Source: Channallabes apus | Lineage: Eukaryota; Chordata; Actinopteri; Siluriformes; Clariidae | Assembly (NCBI GenBank): GCA_030522415.1 | Contig: CM060108.1 | Coordinates: forward strand, 35,522,756 to 35,586,755 | DNA: 64,000 bases | Reading direction: 5' to 3' | In this document: positions 38,026 to 49,535 of the stretch, piece by piece | Layout: each line of letters begins with the position of its first letter | Position numbering within the stretch: position 1 is the first letter of the stretch | Made by a program: the position numbers and the translations under genes | The notes under the pieces: generated by a model | Database searches by the model: none | What the model saw: the letters and a program-made list of their open reading frames with translations, nothing else | Told to the model about the DNA's origin: nothing

Positions 38026-40910
38026 CTGTCAACAGCAACAAGATGGCTTAATCACCATGGAGCTCTTAGGTTAAGCTTATTTGGTACCACAGTACTGTCA
38101 AACTCTTGAAAAATCTTGAGTGGTGAAAAAGGTGATTAATATCCTATAACAGCAGCTCTGAGAGTAGTTATGGCTGCAATTCCAATAACAGATTTATATG
38201 AATGCAGATGTTCATTTGTTGTTTCTACTATACGAGCAGCCGAGGAAACAAGCTTTGTGAAACTTCCATAGTACATAATATTCTAATATTAAAAGTAAAT
38301 ATAAGAAGAACTAAATGAATGTCCTAAGCAGACACTAGATTCCCCAAGACGTGTCTGTCTTGTGTCAGTCCAAATTGAAGTTATTGCTATGATACATGTA
38401 TACAGAGGTGGAAAGTAATGAATTAAATTTACTCGCATTATTGTAATTGAGTATAGATTTTTTGTGTACTTCTACTTTTTAAAGTAGTTTTTAAAATCTG
38501 TAATTTTACTTTTAAGTGTATGTTTTGTTTAAAGTATTGTACGCCAACAAATTCTTATGAAGCAAACCCCTGGTCATATTTCAGCGACCACTTTGATTTC
38601 AAGCACAACAAAGGGAACAGATTTATTATGCAAGGGTGTTCATCATCCCCCATCCCACCCCCACTGGTAAAAAAAAAAAAAAGGAACTCAGTAACTTTTA
38701 CTCTGAGTAAATTTTTAATGAGCTACTTTTTACTTTTACTTGAGTGGATTTTTATAAGGGTAACTTTACTTGTACTTCAGTAAAAGTTCACTAAAGTAAC
38801 TTTTTTTTTTTTCACAAAATTTTATTACTCTTTCCACCTCTGCATGTATAATACTTACGGATTCTGCACAGAACATAAAACCTGAACATAAAAGGTCTAC
38901 AGGGAAGATAAAATGTTTGTACCTGTTTTTGGACCCAGCAGTGTTTGTCTGCAGTACAGCCTTTTTGATCCAGGAAAGCGTTAAAGTCGATGGTCTTTAT
39001 GCAGCAGCAGCTCCAGTACTTGTATCTAATTGTTGATTAAACCAGTTTTAATGACGTTTAATAATAAGTTGATGATTTTCTGCTTAGTGCACAGCATACC
39101 TTGCTACAATACGATGTTAAATGGCTTTAAAAGTTTTCTTTCCCCTGTAAAAACCAATTACAATTGTTCCAAACTTATACATGGAACAAACAGCCCTTGC
39201 ACACATGAAAAGACACATTTTGTCTTTGATTGATACCCAGTTGCCAGTTTATACATGTGCATGCTAGACAGATGAGGAGTTGGGGACAAATTAATGTCAT
39301 GATGCTTTTCAAAATTCTTTTTTTTTTTTTTTTATAAATTAATTTTAAATTTATACAGGTTTGCAGTTTTAGGTGGTAAAATGTTCCTGTAAAATTCTAC
39401 AGGGCGAAAACTCTAGTCTAAACTATTCACACAATACAGGATCCCATGTACTGTAGTAGGAGCATATTATTTCCTAAGTTTGTTTAGAAATGTAAGAAAA
39501 TCTAAAATATCAATCAATCAATCAATCAATCAATCAAATCAACATATTTATAAAATGTGATCCTTACAGAGTCATAATTCTATTCGAATCGGCCCCTAGG
39601 TATCGTGATAATATTGTATCGGGTGACCCCTGATGATCATCATCCCTAGTAGAAGTGTCTATTTTGAACCCAATATGGTTCATTTCAAAGAACATTTTAC
39701 CTGCGCATACTAAAATGCATGTACATTTTTCCCCAGATTGAATTTTAGCTTCAATTTTTAAAGATAATTTTTCAAAATCGATTTCAAAGCTCTATGCTAG
39801 TTTATCACGTTAGAGAGGCAATATTCGTGCAGACAACAGGAAAAGTCTCAAAACAGCTTGAGAACCTTAATGAGAAATGAGCCTTGTGTGTATTCAAGTA
39901 ATAACAAAAGATTTCCAGAATTACAGACTTTCAGACCTAAACATGAAGCCTGAGTCTATTAATGTCGCAGAGGGACAAGTTAAAAATGTCTTAGTTAATT
40001 GTGACAAACACTTTACACACACAAAAACAGTAGCCTCACCCTTCGTGAAAGACCGGTGCTCCAGGGTGATATGTACAAACCTCTGCATTCGTCTCTGGAC
40101 CCTGGTACTTCTATAAACCATCACACAAACACACACACATGAAAATCAACCTGTCTCATCAATATATCACAGCCTCTCTTGACATGCACACTCACAGTAG
40201 ATGGACTCTGCGGTTTTAAAATGCATTACTTGGTTTTAAAATGCATTACTTGCGTCTGCCTTCAGATCTCAGACAATGCAGTCCAGTGACTCAGCACTCA
40301 CACAGACTGAGATAAAATCAGAATCAGAATCAGAAAGAGTTTTATTGCCAAGTACGCTTGCACGTACAAGGAATTTGTTTTAGTGACGGAGCTTCCAGAA
40401 CAAAAAATACAAATGACAAGACAAGACATTAAGACATTAAGACAAGACATAAAATGGTCAAGAGGCTCAGTGTGCCTAAAAATGCTACGCCATTCCAGGT
40501 ATATTTTTAACCCAAGTCTGGTCACAGCCGTCAGGGACAAGAAAAATCTATAAAGCTGTTTCACTTTGTAAAAGTGAACAAACTCGGGCAGAGGAGCTGA
40601 ATAAAACCTGAGGTGTCTGCTTGCGTAAGGGGACAGAAATAACAGTGTTATGGCAGAGTCAAGCATCTATTCCAATTACCAGGGACAAGGGTGACCTAAT
40701 AAGCAAATGTTTCCAAAGTAACGTCTAAGTAAAGCCTGCCTACACACTATTACCCATCATCCTTCTCTGATGCCTGGCTATTAAAGACAGCAGAGGTCAG
40801 ATCAATGCCTCATTCTATAAGGATCTGATCTGGACGTTTATCTGATAATGAGATTAATCCCTGTTAAGACGAGTGCAGGGTTTCTTAGGAGGGCTGAAGG
40901 AGAAGCGTCA

Positions 40911-40997
<87 letters not shown>

Positions 40998-41178
40998 CTG
41001 TGGCGTGCTACGAGTTGACCCCTGTGAGAGTCCCCTGCAACAAGCACTGGCCCCTGACACATTGTAACCCAACACAAGGATAAGTGGTATAGATAATAGA
41101 TGGATTGATTTTTATAAGCTGTTGTTACTCAGCCAAAGCAGCCAGGCCAATAGAGATCTAATTGAAACATAGTAAGAA

Positions 41179-41242
<64 letters not shown>

Positions 41243-44200
41243 AAAAACATAAAAAGCTAAATTAATTTGCTGTGTGCATTTCCACCACTAGAGGGCACAC
41301 TTTCACTCCAAGCTCCCAGTTGATTCTCCAGTTGACTTCAGCTTACTGGGGTTTAAAGCATGTTAGGTTTTCAGGAATAGCAGTGAAAAAGATCAGGTTC
41401 ATAAAGATGAAGTGTACTGGGTGTTCTAACAGGACTGACAGTTTGATTTAATCCCTTTGTGGAAGCTTTATCCCGGTTAGTATGGCTAATCCATTTGGCA
41501 TAAGCAAACAAATATGATTATTATAGGAATTATTAGTAATCTACAGACAGTGAAAGTGGTTGTTCTTTTGGAATAAGTGTGTTTTAGTCAGAATGGACTT
41601 GAATGTGGTCTGAATTCCTTCTGAAGTGGGTAATACAGGCCAGAAATATTTAAGAAGCAGACAAGATTGGGATTTGTTTTACCACAAAATACCTTTTTTT
41701 TTGTTTTTTTTTTAACTTGTCTTGACTGGCTGATTGCGATTGGCTGCATGAATGAATTTTCATGGTCATGCTGTGAGAAACCCTAAATCATCTACAATTC
41801 ACTGCATGCAGACACTAACACACACAGACGAACACAGAGCCACCTACTGTTTTACATCCTGAGTTTTTGCACCTAGTCCCCACCATGGTACCCTGGCTCT
41901 CTGCAACAGACGAACAGAGTGTCTGGTCACGTGACAGGAAACAAAGTGAACATTGTGTACTAAGCAAAAAGGAAGATGATGTTTCTCATAAAGATGCTAT
42001 TTATAGAACCACACACGAGTGAACAATGCTAAGGTTATCACACTGAAACTGGGTGACATGCTGCTGATGCGTGACGGTATCGATACTGGCCTGTGTATGC
42101 ACAATGAACCATCAACTAGGACACAGATATGTATAAAAGCACACTACTAAATTCTCACTTATGTTCATGTGTGCAGTTCATACATACATGACTGAACACT
42201 TAACAAGCAGTGGTTATTAAAGTATGGGGCGTAAATAATGTTAGAATGATGGAAATCACATCAGCCCCTAACAAAACTGGTACAGCTAAGTGATTGTTAA
42301 GTGCCCAATTTGTCTAATGATTAAATGGGTTTCATTAAATAGAATTCTAACAGTTGTTTCAAAAAGACTATAAAAAGATTTAGAATACGCTTTGGGTTCG
42401 AGAAAAAATTAAAGGTCCAGTAAGGAACATACACACACCTAAAGGATTATTAGGAACACCATACTACACCATACAGAACTGCCTTAATTCTACGTGGCAT
42501 TGATTCAACAAGGTGCTGAAAGCATTCTTTAGAAATGTTGGCCCATATTGATAGGATAGCATCTTACAGTTGATGGAGATTTGTGGGATGCACATCCAGG
42601 GCACGAAGCTCCCGTTCCACCACATCCCAAAGATGCTCTATTGGGTTGAGATCTGGTGACTGTGGGGGCCATTTTAGTCCAGTGAACTCAGTGTCATGTT
42701 CAAGAGACCAATTTGAAATGATTCGCGCTTTGTGACATGGTGCATTATCCTGCTGGAAGTAGCCATCAGAGGATGGGTACATGGTGGTCATAAAGGGATG
42801 GACATGGTCAGAAACAATGCTCAGGTAGGCCATGGCATTTAAACGATGCCCAATTGGCACTAAGGGGCATAAAGTGTGCCAAGAAAACATCCCCCACACC
42901 ATTACACCACCACCACCAGCAGCCTGCACAGTGGTAACAAGGCATGATGGATCCATGTGCTCATTCTGTTTACGCCAAATTCTGACTCTACCATTTGAAT
43001 GTCTCAACAGAAATCGAGACTCATCAGACCAGGCAACATTTTTCCATTCTTCAACTGCCCAATTTTGGTGAGCTTGTGCAAATTGTAGCCTCTTTCTCCT
43101 ATTTGTAGTGGAGATGAGTGGTACCCGGTGTGGTCTTCTGCTGTTGTAGCTCATCCGCCTCAAGGTTGTACGTGTTGTGGCTTCACAAATGCTTTGCTGC
43201 ATACCTCGGTTGTAACGAGTGGTTATTTCAGTCAAAGTTGCTCTTCTATCAGCTTGAATCAGTCGGCCCCATTCTCCTCTGACCTCCAGCATCAACAAGG
43301 CATTTTTGCCCACAGGACAGCCGCATACTGGATGTTTTTCCCTTTTCACACCATTCTTTGTAAACACTAGAAATGGTTGTGCGTGAAAATCCCAGTAACT
43401 GAGCAGATTGTGAAATACTCAGACCGGCCCGTCTGGCACCAACAACCATGCCACGCTCAAAATCGCTTAAATCACGTTTCTTTCCCATTCTGACATTCAG
43501 TTTGGGGTTCAGGAGATTGTCTTGACCAGGACCACACCCCTAAATGCATTGAAGCAACTGCCATGTGATTGGTTGATTAGATAATTGCATTAATGAGAAA
43601 TTGACCAGGTGTTCCTAATAATCCTTTAGGTGAGTGTATATGCATCATATGTAGGTGGATCACTGCTTAGCCAATCATGTTGGAGAAGGAAGAGGAGAAT
43701 GTCAGGATAAGAAGATTTCAGATCAGTTTCAGTACATGATGATGTATCTGATGATGTATAACGTGTTGAGCAAGGCTGAGTGATGAGAAGTGTCAGCTCA
43801 CCGAACTTTTCATGTTTCTCCTTCTCACTGATCTCCATTTTCTCTATGATCTGAGTCAGAGAAGGAGACACCATTACTTTCAGCTTGGACTTCGGTTCAT
43901 CAGAGCTGATAAGGAAAAAACAACACAGAATAATATCACGTTCTTTTGCACATATTTGTAGACAACATTTTTGTATTCAATTCCATAAATTTTTATCGTT
44001 TTTAATAGAGGTCATTGTCGCAAAGCAGCTTTACAGTATTAAAAGAAAATGATGGAAATGTGTATGAAATGTGAGAGAATGTGTATGAATCAAAATGATC
44101 AGATTAAGTCCCTGATGAGCAAGACGAGTGCGACAGTGGCAAGGAAAACACCCTGAGATGGCAATAGGAAGAAATCTTGAGAGGAACCAGATACAACAGA

Positions 44201-44476
44201 TGATGTTGTAAAGTTAATATGGAGTCCAGCTCACTATTGAAGATATACAGTATACACCGTATAGATATCTATATATAAAAATATATACAGATATAAAAAG
44301 AGAAATGGCATTTAGTTTCTGCTGTGATCAGGATTTAGAAGACAGAAAGCCTGCTAGATGAACTTTTGTGACATTTTACAAGTCCTGCTCTTTTCTCTTC
44401 CACTCTCTGAGATTCCCAGGAGAGACGCAGACAGAGAGCGCGTATGTGACAGAAATAAAGGAGAGCAATTTTAAAG

Positions 44477-44551
<75 letters not shown>

Positions 44552-46302
44552 CTGGGTCTCTCTCTCTGCAGAGCCTCGGCAGATTTGGGGCCCTGGTAGA
44601 TGATCTCCTCGTTGCTGTGGAGCTTCTGCTCTTCTTTGTCAGATGCACACTCGGGCTTGAGCGGCTCCTCAGGCTTCACATTACTGTGGTGTCCTTGGGA
44701 ACAACCCTGAGGATAATGGGACACGCGAGACAAAGGGTTCGATAAAACAAGTACTAATCATTTGTATTTGTGTTGAATGAACCAGCAGGAGTGAGGTATT
44801 TATGTCAGTGTGTTGTCGATTTCTGGATTCTGATTGGTCAGTAGTGTAAGACTACATGTCCATAGCATTTAACTGGATATTAAACGTGCTCGCTGTAATA
44901 TCTTAGCGTTTCTATAGTAACAATTTAATAGATCCTGTTTGATAGACATTCTATGTATTATAAAAAAAATAAATATTTATGATCATCAAACGTTCAAGTC
45001 AAACTGGGTCTAGTGATAACATTTCTTGTGAATGAAGGTGTAAAGCTGATCGACATCTAACCACAGTACGGTGAGGAGACTCTTAGCTGCAGTAAATAAT
45101 GCAAATGGTGCATACATATTAAAAAAGGCCATACGTTTGTGAATGATGATCTCAGCCGAGGTGGCTCAGTCGTTTAAGGAGTCATTTAAGGGAAGCTAGC
45201 AGGAAATCTTGTCAATTTGAAAAAAAGATTCTACCTTGATGGTCTCTCCAAGCAATAGTGAAACACTGGGATAAGTGCATTAGAGTAGCAGGAGATTATA
45301 TAGAGAAATAAAGCTAGTTTTTACTCTCATAACTGCTTTCTGTTGTTCTAGGCCATCAAAAGTCCCAGTTTGACTTGAACGCCCCTCATAAATAGAGACT
45401 TTTTTTTTTTTTGGTAACATTTATGAGAGGAGTCCACTCTTTGTAAGTTAAAAAGTTGTCCAGTGTTAGAACGAGTAAAACACTAAGACGTGCAGGACAG
45501 AGGACCTCCAGGACCTCCAGGACCTCCAGGACCTCCAGGACCTCCAGGACCCCCAGGACCTCCAGGACCTCCAGGACCAGTATTGGAGTAACTGCTCTGG
45601 TTATCTGATTTTGCCTTATTAACCTCAGCAGAGAGAAGGACGTGTAATTACTGATATTCTACACTGAGTCTGTGACTTACTGTTATTGGGTAAATGATCA
45701 AGTTTGGCCTGGTAACATGAACGTTGCATTGTATCTGGACATGTCGTAGATCTCATCACACAAAAACCTTAGTGAAAATATTCACTGGAAGTGGATCAGC
45801 TACCTTGATCGAGAGAAACTCGGAGAAGTCTGTTGTTCTCTTCTTACAGCAGGACCAGCCCTGAGGACAGACACAGATTTACACTCAAAGCCACTGAGCA
45901 GTCAAACAAGCTGGAAGCAAAGCATTGGTGCATTAAAGAGGAAAAGGTGGAGAATTTCCAATGACATGTTTAGAAAAGTTGCAATGCACTTAAAAAAAGT
46001 GATATATAGCTATGTGAACAAGATCTAACTATTCAGTTTAAATGTAAAAACTTGTACAGCTTTTGACAGCAATAAAATCAATATAATCAAAATCACCAAC
46101 AGCAAGTAGACTGTGTATGTGTGTGTTCACCTTCAGGGCATCATGGAAGATGGGCACTCCAGGGTGAAAACAACAGGCATCTGAATGCAGAAAGAGATAA
46201 AGAGAGCATATCACACACACATACATCACTCACACACACACACCCCCACACACACATACAGTACATCACTCACACACACACACACATACAGTACATCACT
46301 CA

Positions 46303-46384
<82 letters not shown>

Positions 46385-46960
46385 CACACACACCCACACC
46401 CCCTCCCAAACACACACACACACACTCACTCTCTCTGTCCCACTCCTTCACACACAGTGGTGTTAGACAGCTGTCCCCAGCCAATCAGAGAGGTGAGCAG
46501 GGGGACATTTATGGTACTGAGGAGCAGCTGTGTGGACACGTGAGGGTCTATCAAGCACTCCGTACAAACACGTGGAACAATAGGAAATAGACTTTTCCCA
46601 AATAAATAAATATATAAATAAATAAATGGATGCTGGATTTCCTTTCCCTACACTTCTTTAGCTTACTGAATTAATCTGCTATCGAGCCTAAAGTCTAAGT
46701 TTAACTTCAAAGAAAAGATAAAAGTCAGCACAGTAATGATGGAAACATTGCAACATGACTGTGGACCTCTCTGTAAGATCACAGGATTTTTACCAAATAG
46801 AGAATTCAGCTGAAACTGTTCATTTTAAATACACGGACTATAAGTAAATACACAAGATTTCATGCATGGATAAGAAGTGGAATAAGGAAATCCTACCATT
46901 TGTGTTGTTCTCCTCATCGAACCTTTCGCCGCAGCCTCTGTTATAACACAGCAAGGCCAT
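37032..46960 (-). CDS. itgb1bp2: Melusin (integrin beta-1-binding protein 2), 11 exons, complete
   Basis: A CHORD-CS co-chaperone that binds the integrin beta-1 tail and HSP90 and in mammals is restricted to heart and skeletal muscle. Exons in transcription order: 46960-46897, 46180-46131, 45860-45804, 44706-44552, 43905-43802, 41900-41848, 40110-40040, 39025-38923, 38025-37906, 37550-37488, 37373-37032. All introns are GT-AG, phases agree, and the sum is 1182 nt (393 residues plus TAA). The ATG at 46960-46958 opens MALLCYNRGCGERFDEENN, the family start. Order: CHORD I, linker, CHORD II, CS, acidic tail. The Asp/Glu-rich C-terminus (DWYISDDDISESDWEDDDD) separates melusin from its paralog CHORDC1, which lacks it. 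Confidence 0.93.
38403..38842. mobile_element. hAT-type MITE, 440 bp, with perfect 8-bp target duplication
   Basis: Ends are CAGAGGTGGAAAGT and its complement (ACTCTTTCCACCTCTG on the right side). CATGTATA precedes the element at 38395-38402 and follows it at 38843-38850. The interior is rich in TACTTTTACTT motifs and has no transposase. The 8-bp duplication and CAGxGGTG-type ends are diagnostic of hAT. It lies in itgb1bp2 intron 8. Confidence 0.92.
38923..41900 (-). CDS. itgb1bp2: itgb1bp2 exons 6-8: CHORD II
   Basis: Exons 41900-41848 (53 nt), 40110-40040 (71 nt) and 39025-38923 (103 nt) encode the second CHORD domain, about residues 154-213. Seen in order: CKNSGCKT, KYQGPETNAEVCTYHPGAPV, FHEG|YKYWSCCC split by an intron, then TIDFNAFLDQKGC and CTADKHC. 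These exons are small and were found by motif and splice phase. The SCCC variant has an extra Cys beside the usual pair. The intron between exons 5 and 6 contains a broken Tc1 element. Confidence 0.88.
40310..40670 (+). repeat. Interspersed repeat in itgb1bp2 intron 6
   Basis: TCAGAATCAGAATCAGAAAG then GTTTTATTGCCAAGTACGC and TGCACGTACAAGGAATTTG are typical of an abundant fish repeat. The remainder to about 40670 is diverged. Family not named. Confidence 0.5.
40915..41105 (+). repeat. (GT)n microsatellite fused to a SINE tail
   Basis: About 82 bp of GT followed by a SINE end fragment (CACAAGGATAAGTGGTATAG, then ATAATAGATGG). The GT array probably grew from the SINE's internal GT tract. Confidence 0.8.
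41177..41243. repeat. (GAAA)n tetranucleotide array
   Basis: About 16 copies of AAAG/GAAA in itgb1bp2 intron 6. Confidence 0.95.
42432..43636 (-). mobile_element. Second Tc1-family element, 1205 bp
   Basis: Short inverted ends: CACACACCTAAAGGATTATT on the left and its near-complement on the right (CACTCACCTAAAGG read from the minus strand), each flanked by TA. The transposase is on the minus strand and broken. It lies in itgb1bp2 intron 5. This family is distinct in sequence from the element at 7569. Confidence 0.93.
42564..43488 (-). pseudogene. Tc1-family transposase, frameshift and early stop
   Basis: The N-terminal part (from 43488) has KKRDLSDFERGMVVGARRAG and the HTH segment SISQSAQLLGFSRTTISSVY. 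The frame changes near 43270. The second part carries the catalytic triad in AWSDESRF, QQDNAPCH and PDLNPIEHLW. Translation stops at HQL (42564), although the following bases continue to read as a typical C-terminus, so a nonsense change removed the last ~30 residues. Confidence 0.9.
43802..44706 (-). CDS. itgb1bp2: itgb1bp2 exons 4-5: inter-CHORD linker
   Basis: Exons 44706-44552 and 43905-43802 complete CHORD I (GCSQGHHS) and encode a charged linker. SAEALQRERPR matches the ETLRRERPK-type segment of mammalian melusin. LTQIIEKMEISEKEKHEKF is probably helical. The exon 4 donor at 44551 runs straight into a CA microsatellite of about 70 bp. Confidence 0.88.
43985..44260 (+). repeat. Interspersed repeat in itgb1bp2 intron 4
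   Basis: CGCAAAGCAGCTTTACAGT, CCCTGATGAGCAAGACGAG, GCGACAGTGGCAAGGAAAA and CTTGAGAGGAACCAGA are blocks of a repeat widespread in fish genomes. No frame or ends defined. Confidence 0.55.
44479..44549. repeat. (GT)35 microsatellite at the itgb1bp2 exon 4 donor
   Basis: Pure GT array. On the transcribed strand it is CA and begins inside the donor GTACACAC. Confidence 0.95.
44996..45350 (+). pseudogene. Mariner-like transposase relic, copy 1
   Basis: Aligned by eye with the copy at 47390-47899: shared blocks are CAAACTGGGTCTAGTGAT, GAGGAGACTCTTAGCTGCAG and TTCTACCTTGATGG plus the end TCCCAGTTTGACTTGAACG. Frame is lost. It lies in itgb1bp2 intron 3, opposite to the gene. Confidence 0.6.
45505..45580. 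repeat. (GGACCTCCA)n 9-bp minisatellite
   Basis: About eight copies of a 9-bp unit with one CCCCCA variant, in itgb1bp2 intron 3. On the plus strand it could be read as Gly-Pro-Pro triplets, but no exon signals surround it. Confidence 0.95.
45804..46960 (-). CDS. itgb1bp2: itgb1bp2 exons 1-3: CHORD I
   Basis: Exons 46960-46897, 46180-46131 and 45860-45804 encode the first cysteine- and histidine-rich domain. LLCYNRGCGERF, CCFHPGVPIFHDALK and GWSCCKKRTTDFSEFL carry the Cys/His ligands for two zinc ions in the canonical order; the last ligands follow in exon 4 (GCSQGHH). Exon 2 is only 50 nt. Intron 1 is nearly filled by a CA-rich microsatellite (46203-46430). Confidence 0.94.
46203..46430. 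repeat. CA-rich compound microsatellite in itgb1bp2 intron 1
   Basis: CA arrays broken by CATACAGTACATCACT repeats (three copies) and by CTCT interruptions. It starts about 20 bases upstream of the exon 2 acceptor. Confidence 0.93.
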
Positions 46961-47194
46961 CCTCGTCTGATCTGCACTCCGCTTCTATACAGAACTCCTC
47001 TTTAGAATTCAACAGTTGTTCTTCTGTTCCTCTCCTGGTTCGTCACGGGGACTTAAACACTCCCTTAGTGCCTTCTTCACTCTCCTAGAATGTTCGGTCA
47101 CAAAGAAGGAGAGATCCAGAAAGTACGATGGAGGCAGAGTTAGGACAAGAAACATGGGAAGAAGAAGAGGAGAGAGAGAGAGACTGAATGAAAG

Positions 47195-47222
47195 CTATAA
47201 ATAGTCAGGAGGCTTGCAGCTG
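47195..47222 (-). promoter_or_regulatory. itgb1bp2: Candidate muscle promoter elements upstream of itgb1bp2
   Basis: On the minus strand, an E-box CAGCTG (47217-47222) is followed 12 bases later by CTATTTATAG (47195-47204), about 240 bases before the ATG. CTATTTATAG fits the MEF2 consensus YTAWWWWTAR and could also act as a TATA-type element. The sites are seen; muscle function is inferred from the gene's known expression in mammals. Confidence 0.45.
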
Positions 47223-47389
47223 TTGGCTTTTATCTGAAGAGTCTGACACTCCTGATATCCGAGGCAGGAGAGTCCAGAGCCTCGTACTGACACAGAACTG
47301 GGGCATGAGACTGTGAACAAGCAAAACAAGACTGAGGAAAGCTAGTCAAGTTATTTCATTACTGAAAAAAACGGCTAAATTAGTCTAAG

Positions 47390-47899
47390 GTGCGTTTATG
47401 TCAAACCGGGACTTGTGATGAACTTGCTGGTGAATGATGCTATAAAACCTGACTGAGATTTACAGAAGACTTCAGGCACAGTACAGTGATGAGACTCTTA
47501 GCTCCAGTAAAACATTTGAATGGTGCAAACGTTTTAACGAAAGCTGTACGTCTGTACCGGATTATTGAAAATCGATGGATAACTCGTCATTAACTTGCAG
47601 AAGAGACGCATCTGTCACATCCCCTGTACAGCCCTGACCTCACTCTAAGCCATTTCCACATTTTGGGGCCTTTTAAGGAGTTCCTGGGAGGCCAGCATTT
47701 CAGATGTGAATCATGGCTCTGGTGTCCAGAGAAAACTTTCTACCTTGACGGTATCCAAGAACTAGTGAAATGCTGGGATGATTTTGTTGTTTGGCACAAT
47801 CAAAAATTCCAGTTCGACTTGAATGCTCTTCGACATTTTATTTTGTGTAATAGTATATACTATTGGAAAACTAATTACAGTTTTTTTTTTTTATCTTAA
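47390..47899 (+). pseudogene. Mariner-like transposase relic, copy 2, internally deleted
   Basis: The N-terminal part reads TEIYRRLQAQYSDETLSSSK then TFEWCKRFNE, the mariner DNA-binding region. About 100 bases later the C-terminal part reads YSPDLTLSHFHILGPFKEFL and FYLDGIQELVKCWDDFV, matching the YSPDLAPSDFxLF block that carries the third catalytic residue. The region with the first two Asp is deleted. Confidence 0.75.
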
Positions 47900-48818
47900 A
47901 CCCAAAACTTTCCTAAACAGAGTGTATCTCCATTAGAATAACTTCCAAGTAAAGCTACAGTATGTATGTAGAAAGCTAGGAATCCACAAGTGTCCCATCA
48001 ACCCTGAAATAACGCCCCCCCCCCCTTAAAAACATATGATTGTGAACACTTTTTTTTTTTTTAATTCTCACTATAGCAGGATTATGACTTCGCTCTGGCT
48101 GTGATCGTAGTAGATCATAGTATCTTAAAGGACATGAGTGACTGAGGTGCTGATACATTTTGGGATAAGCATACTGTAAACTACATGAATAACTCTACAC
48201 TAATAATAAGGCTACAGGAGTGATATCTACTGTACATCACATGCCTCTTCATTTTCAAAGTAAAATAATTTAATCAATAAGCATTTGCAATATAAAGCAG
48301 TACCTTTGCTAGAAATAGAAATATGCATCAGACTAAGAAGGCTGTTTATAGTTCTGCAATCTCAGACGCAGTAGCACAGCTTACACAGTTGATCCAAAGC
48401 GTGCTGTTTCTATGGAAATGGCAGCTTTAATGATTACTAACTGATAAAACCGAGCAGTGAAGCACATCAACACTAATAAACCCAGTGACCGAATTATCAC
48501 CATTTAACATTAACATAAACCTTTTTACCCATTTATCTCTCAATCACTTACTGATTTATTCTGCTCAATCCAGAATTCTGTTGGTATTGATGAAAAAAAT
48601 ACACACTAGCTGGGATACAGTGTCTCCAGATAGTCAAAAATAAATAAGCGTACAGTATCCACATAATCCCATCCGTATTAGAGTAAATGATCCAATATTG
48701 AACATTTGATTTCCGAGGCCCAAACAGAGTTTGTAATGTACATACCTGCACGTACCAAACGAATTACAATGGACTCCAAACAGTAGTTTTTGAGCATCGA
48801 TCATTACATTACGTCACG

Positions 48819-49030
48819 TCGTAGTGGTCAGCACTGTCGCCCTGCACCTCCTGGGTCTATATGTGTGGAGTTTGAATCTTCTCTCTGTGTTAGATTGGTT
48901 TCCTCCCACAGGCTAACTGACGTTCCTATGTTGCCTGTAGTATGTGAATGTTGACCAGAGATCCTATCATGGTAGTAAAATGGGAATAAATACGATGGTC
49001 ACCATTGGCCTCCACAGTCCCTAGAGGGAT
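48819..49030 (+). mobile_element. SINE variant with a distinct 3' body
   Basis: GTAGTGGTCAGCACTGTCGC head and shortened body, then ATGTTGACCAGAGATCCTAT and AAATGGGAATAAATACGATG, which the other SINEs here lack but the inverted copy at 52145-52474 shares. Confidence 0.65.
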
Positions 49031-49535
49031 GATATTACCTAGGTTGCACTGTGCACCACTAGCTACTACAGTTAGGAGGCGACAGCAGCACTAAAGCCTC
49101 CGTAGAGATGTGGATTGGCTGATTTACTACAGATCTAGGGTCAGTTCTCAGTAACATGTAATGACTGAGAGACCACTGCTATCTACTGGAATGTCACAAA
49201 TCATCAAGCAAAGCTGAGCTGTTTGCTTTTTTTGCATAAAGAGTGGTATAAAGTAACCCAACACCAATGTGAAAAACTATTATTGAGTTATTAAAGCTCT
49301 GCAAATACTGCATGATCTTGGGTTATTTCGATGTGCTGTACTGTAAATGATATTTCATTTAAACATACTCTCTAAATCTCAATAGTTATATTTTGAATAT
49401 AAGAGAATGTCAGTTCACAAAAAAATAAAACAAAACTCTTCATTTCTCAAATACATGCACCTGTAAGAAGAAAAACTAATTTCGCAGTGGCCTCTTTTTA
49501 TTCCAGATGTGTGTGTGTGTGTGTGTGTATGTATA

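Larger units (their letters stand above)
47223..49535. other. Intergenic region upstream of itgb1bp2
   Basis: No gene recognised. Holds the mariner relic (47390-47899), a T-rich run, a C9 homopolymer (48006-48015), a SINE (48819-49030) and a small GT run at 49508-49528. Confidence 0.6.

Noticed and set aside
45505..45580. Collagen gene fragment
   Set aside because: Only the 9-bp repeat is present, with no splice sites or flanking Gly-X-Y sequence.
46121..46543. His-Thr repeat frame
   Set aside because: Translation of CA repeats in itgb1bp2 intron 1; it overlaps exon 2 on the opposite strand.
37032..46960. Assignment to chordc1 rather than itgb1bp2
   Set aside because: Domain order is shared, but the long Asp/Glu-rich tail after the CS domain is the melusin feature.
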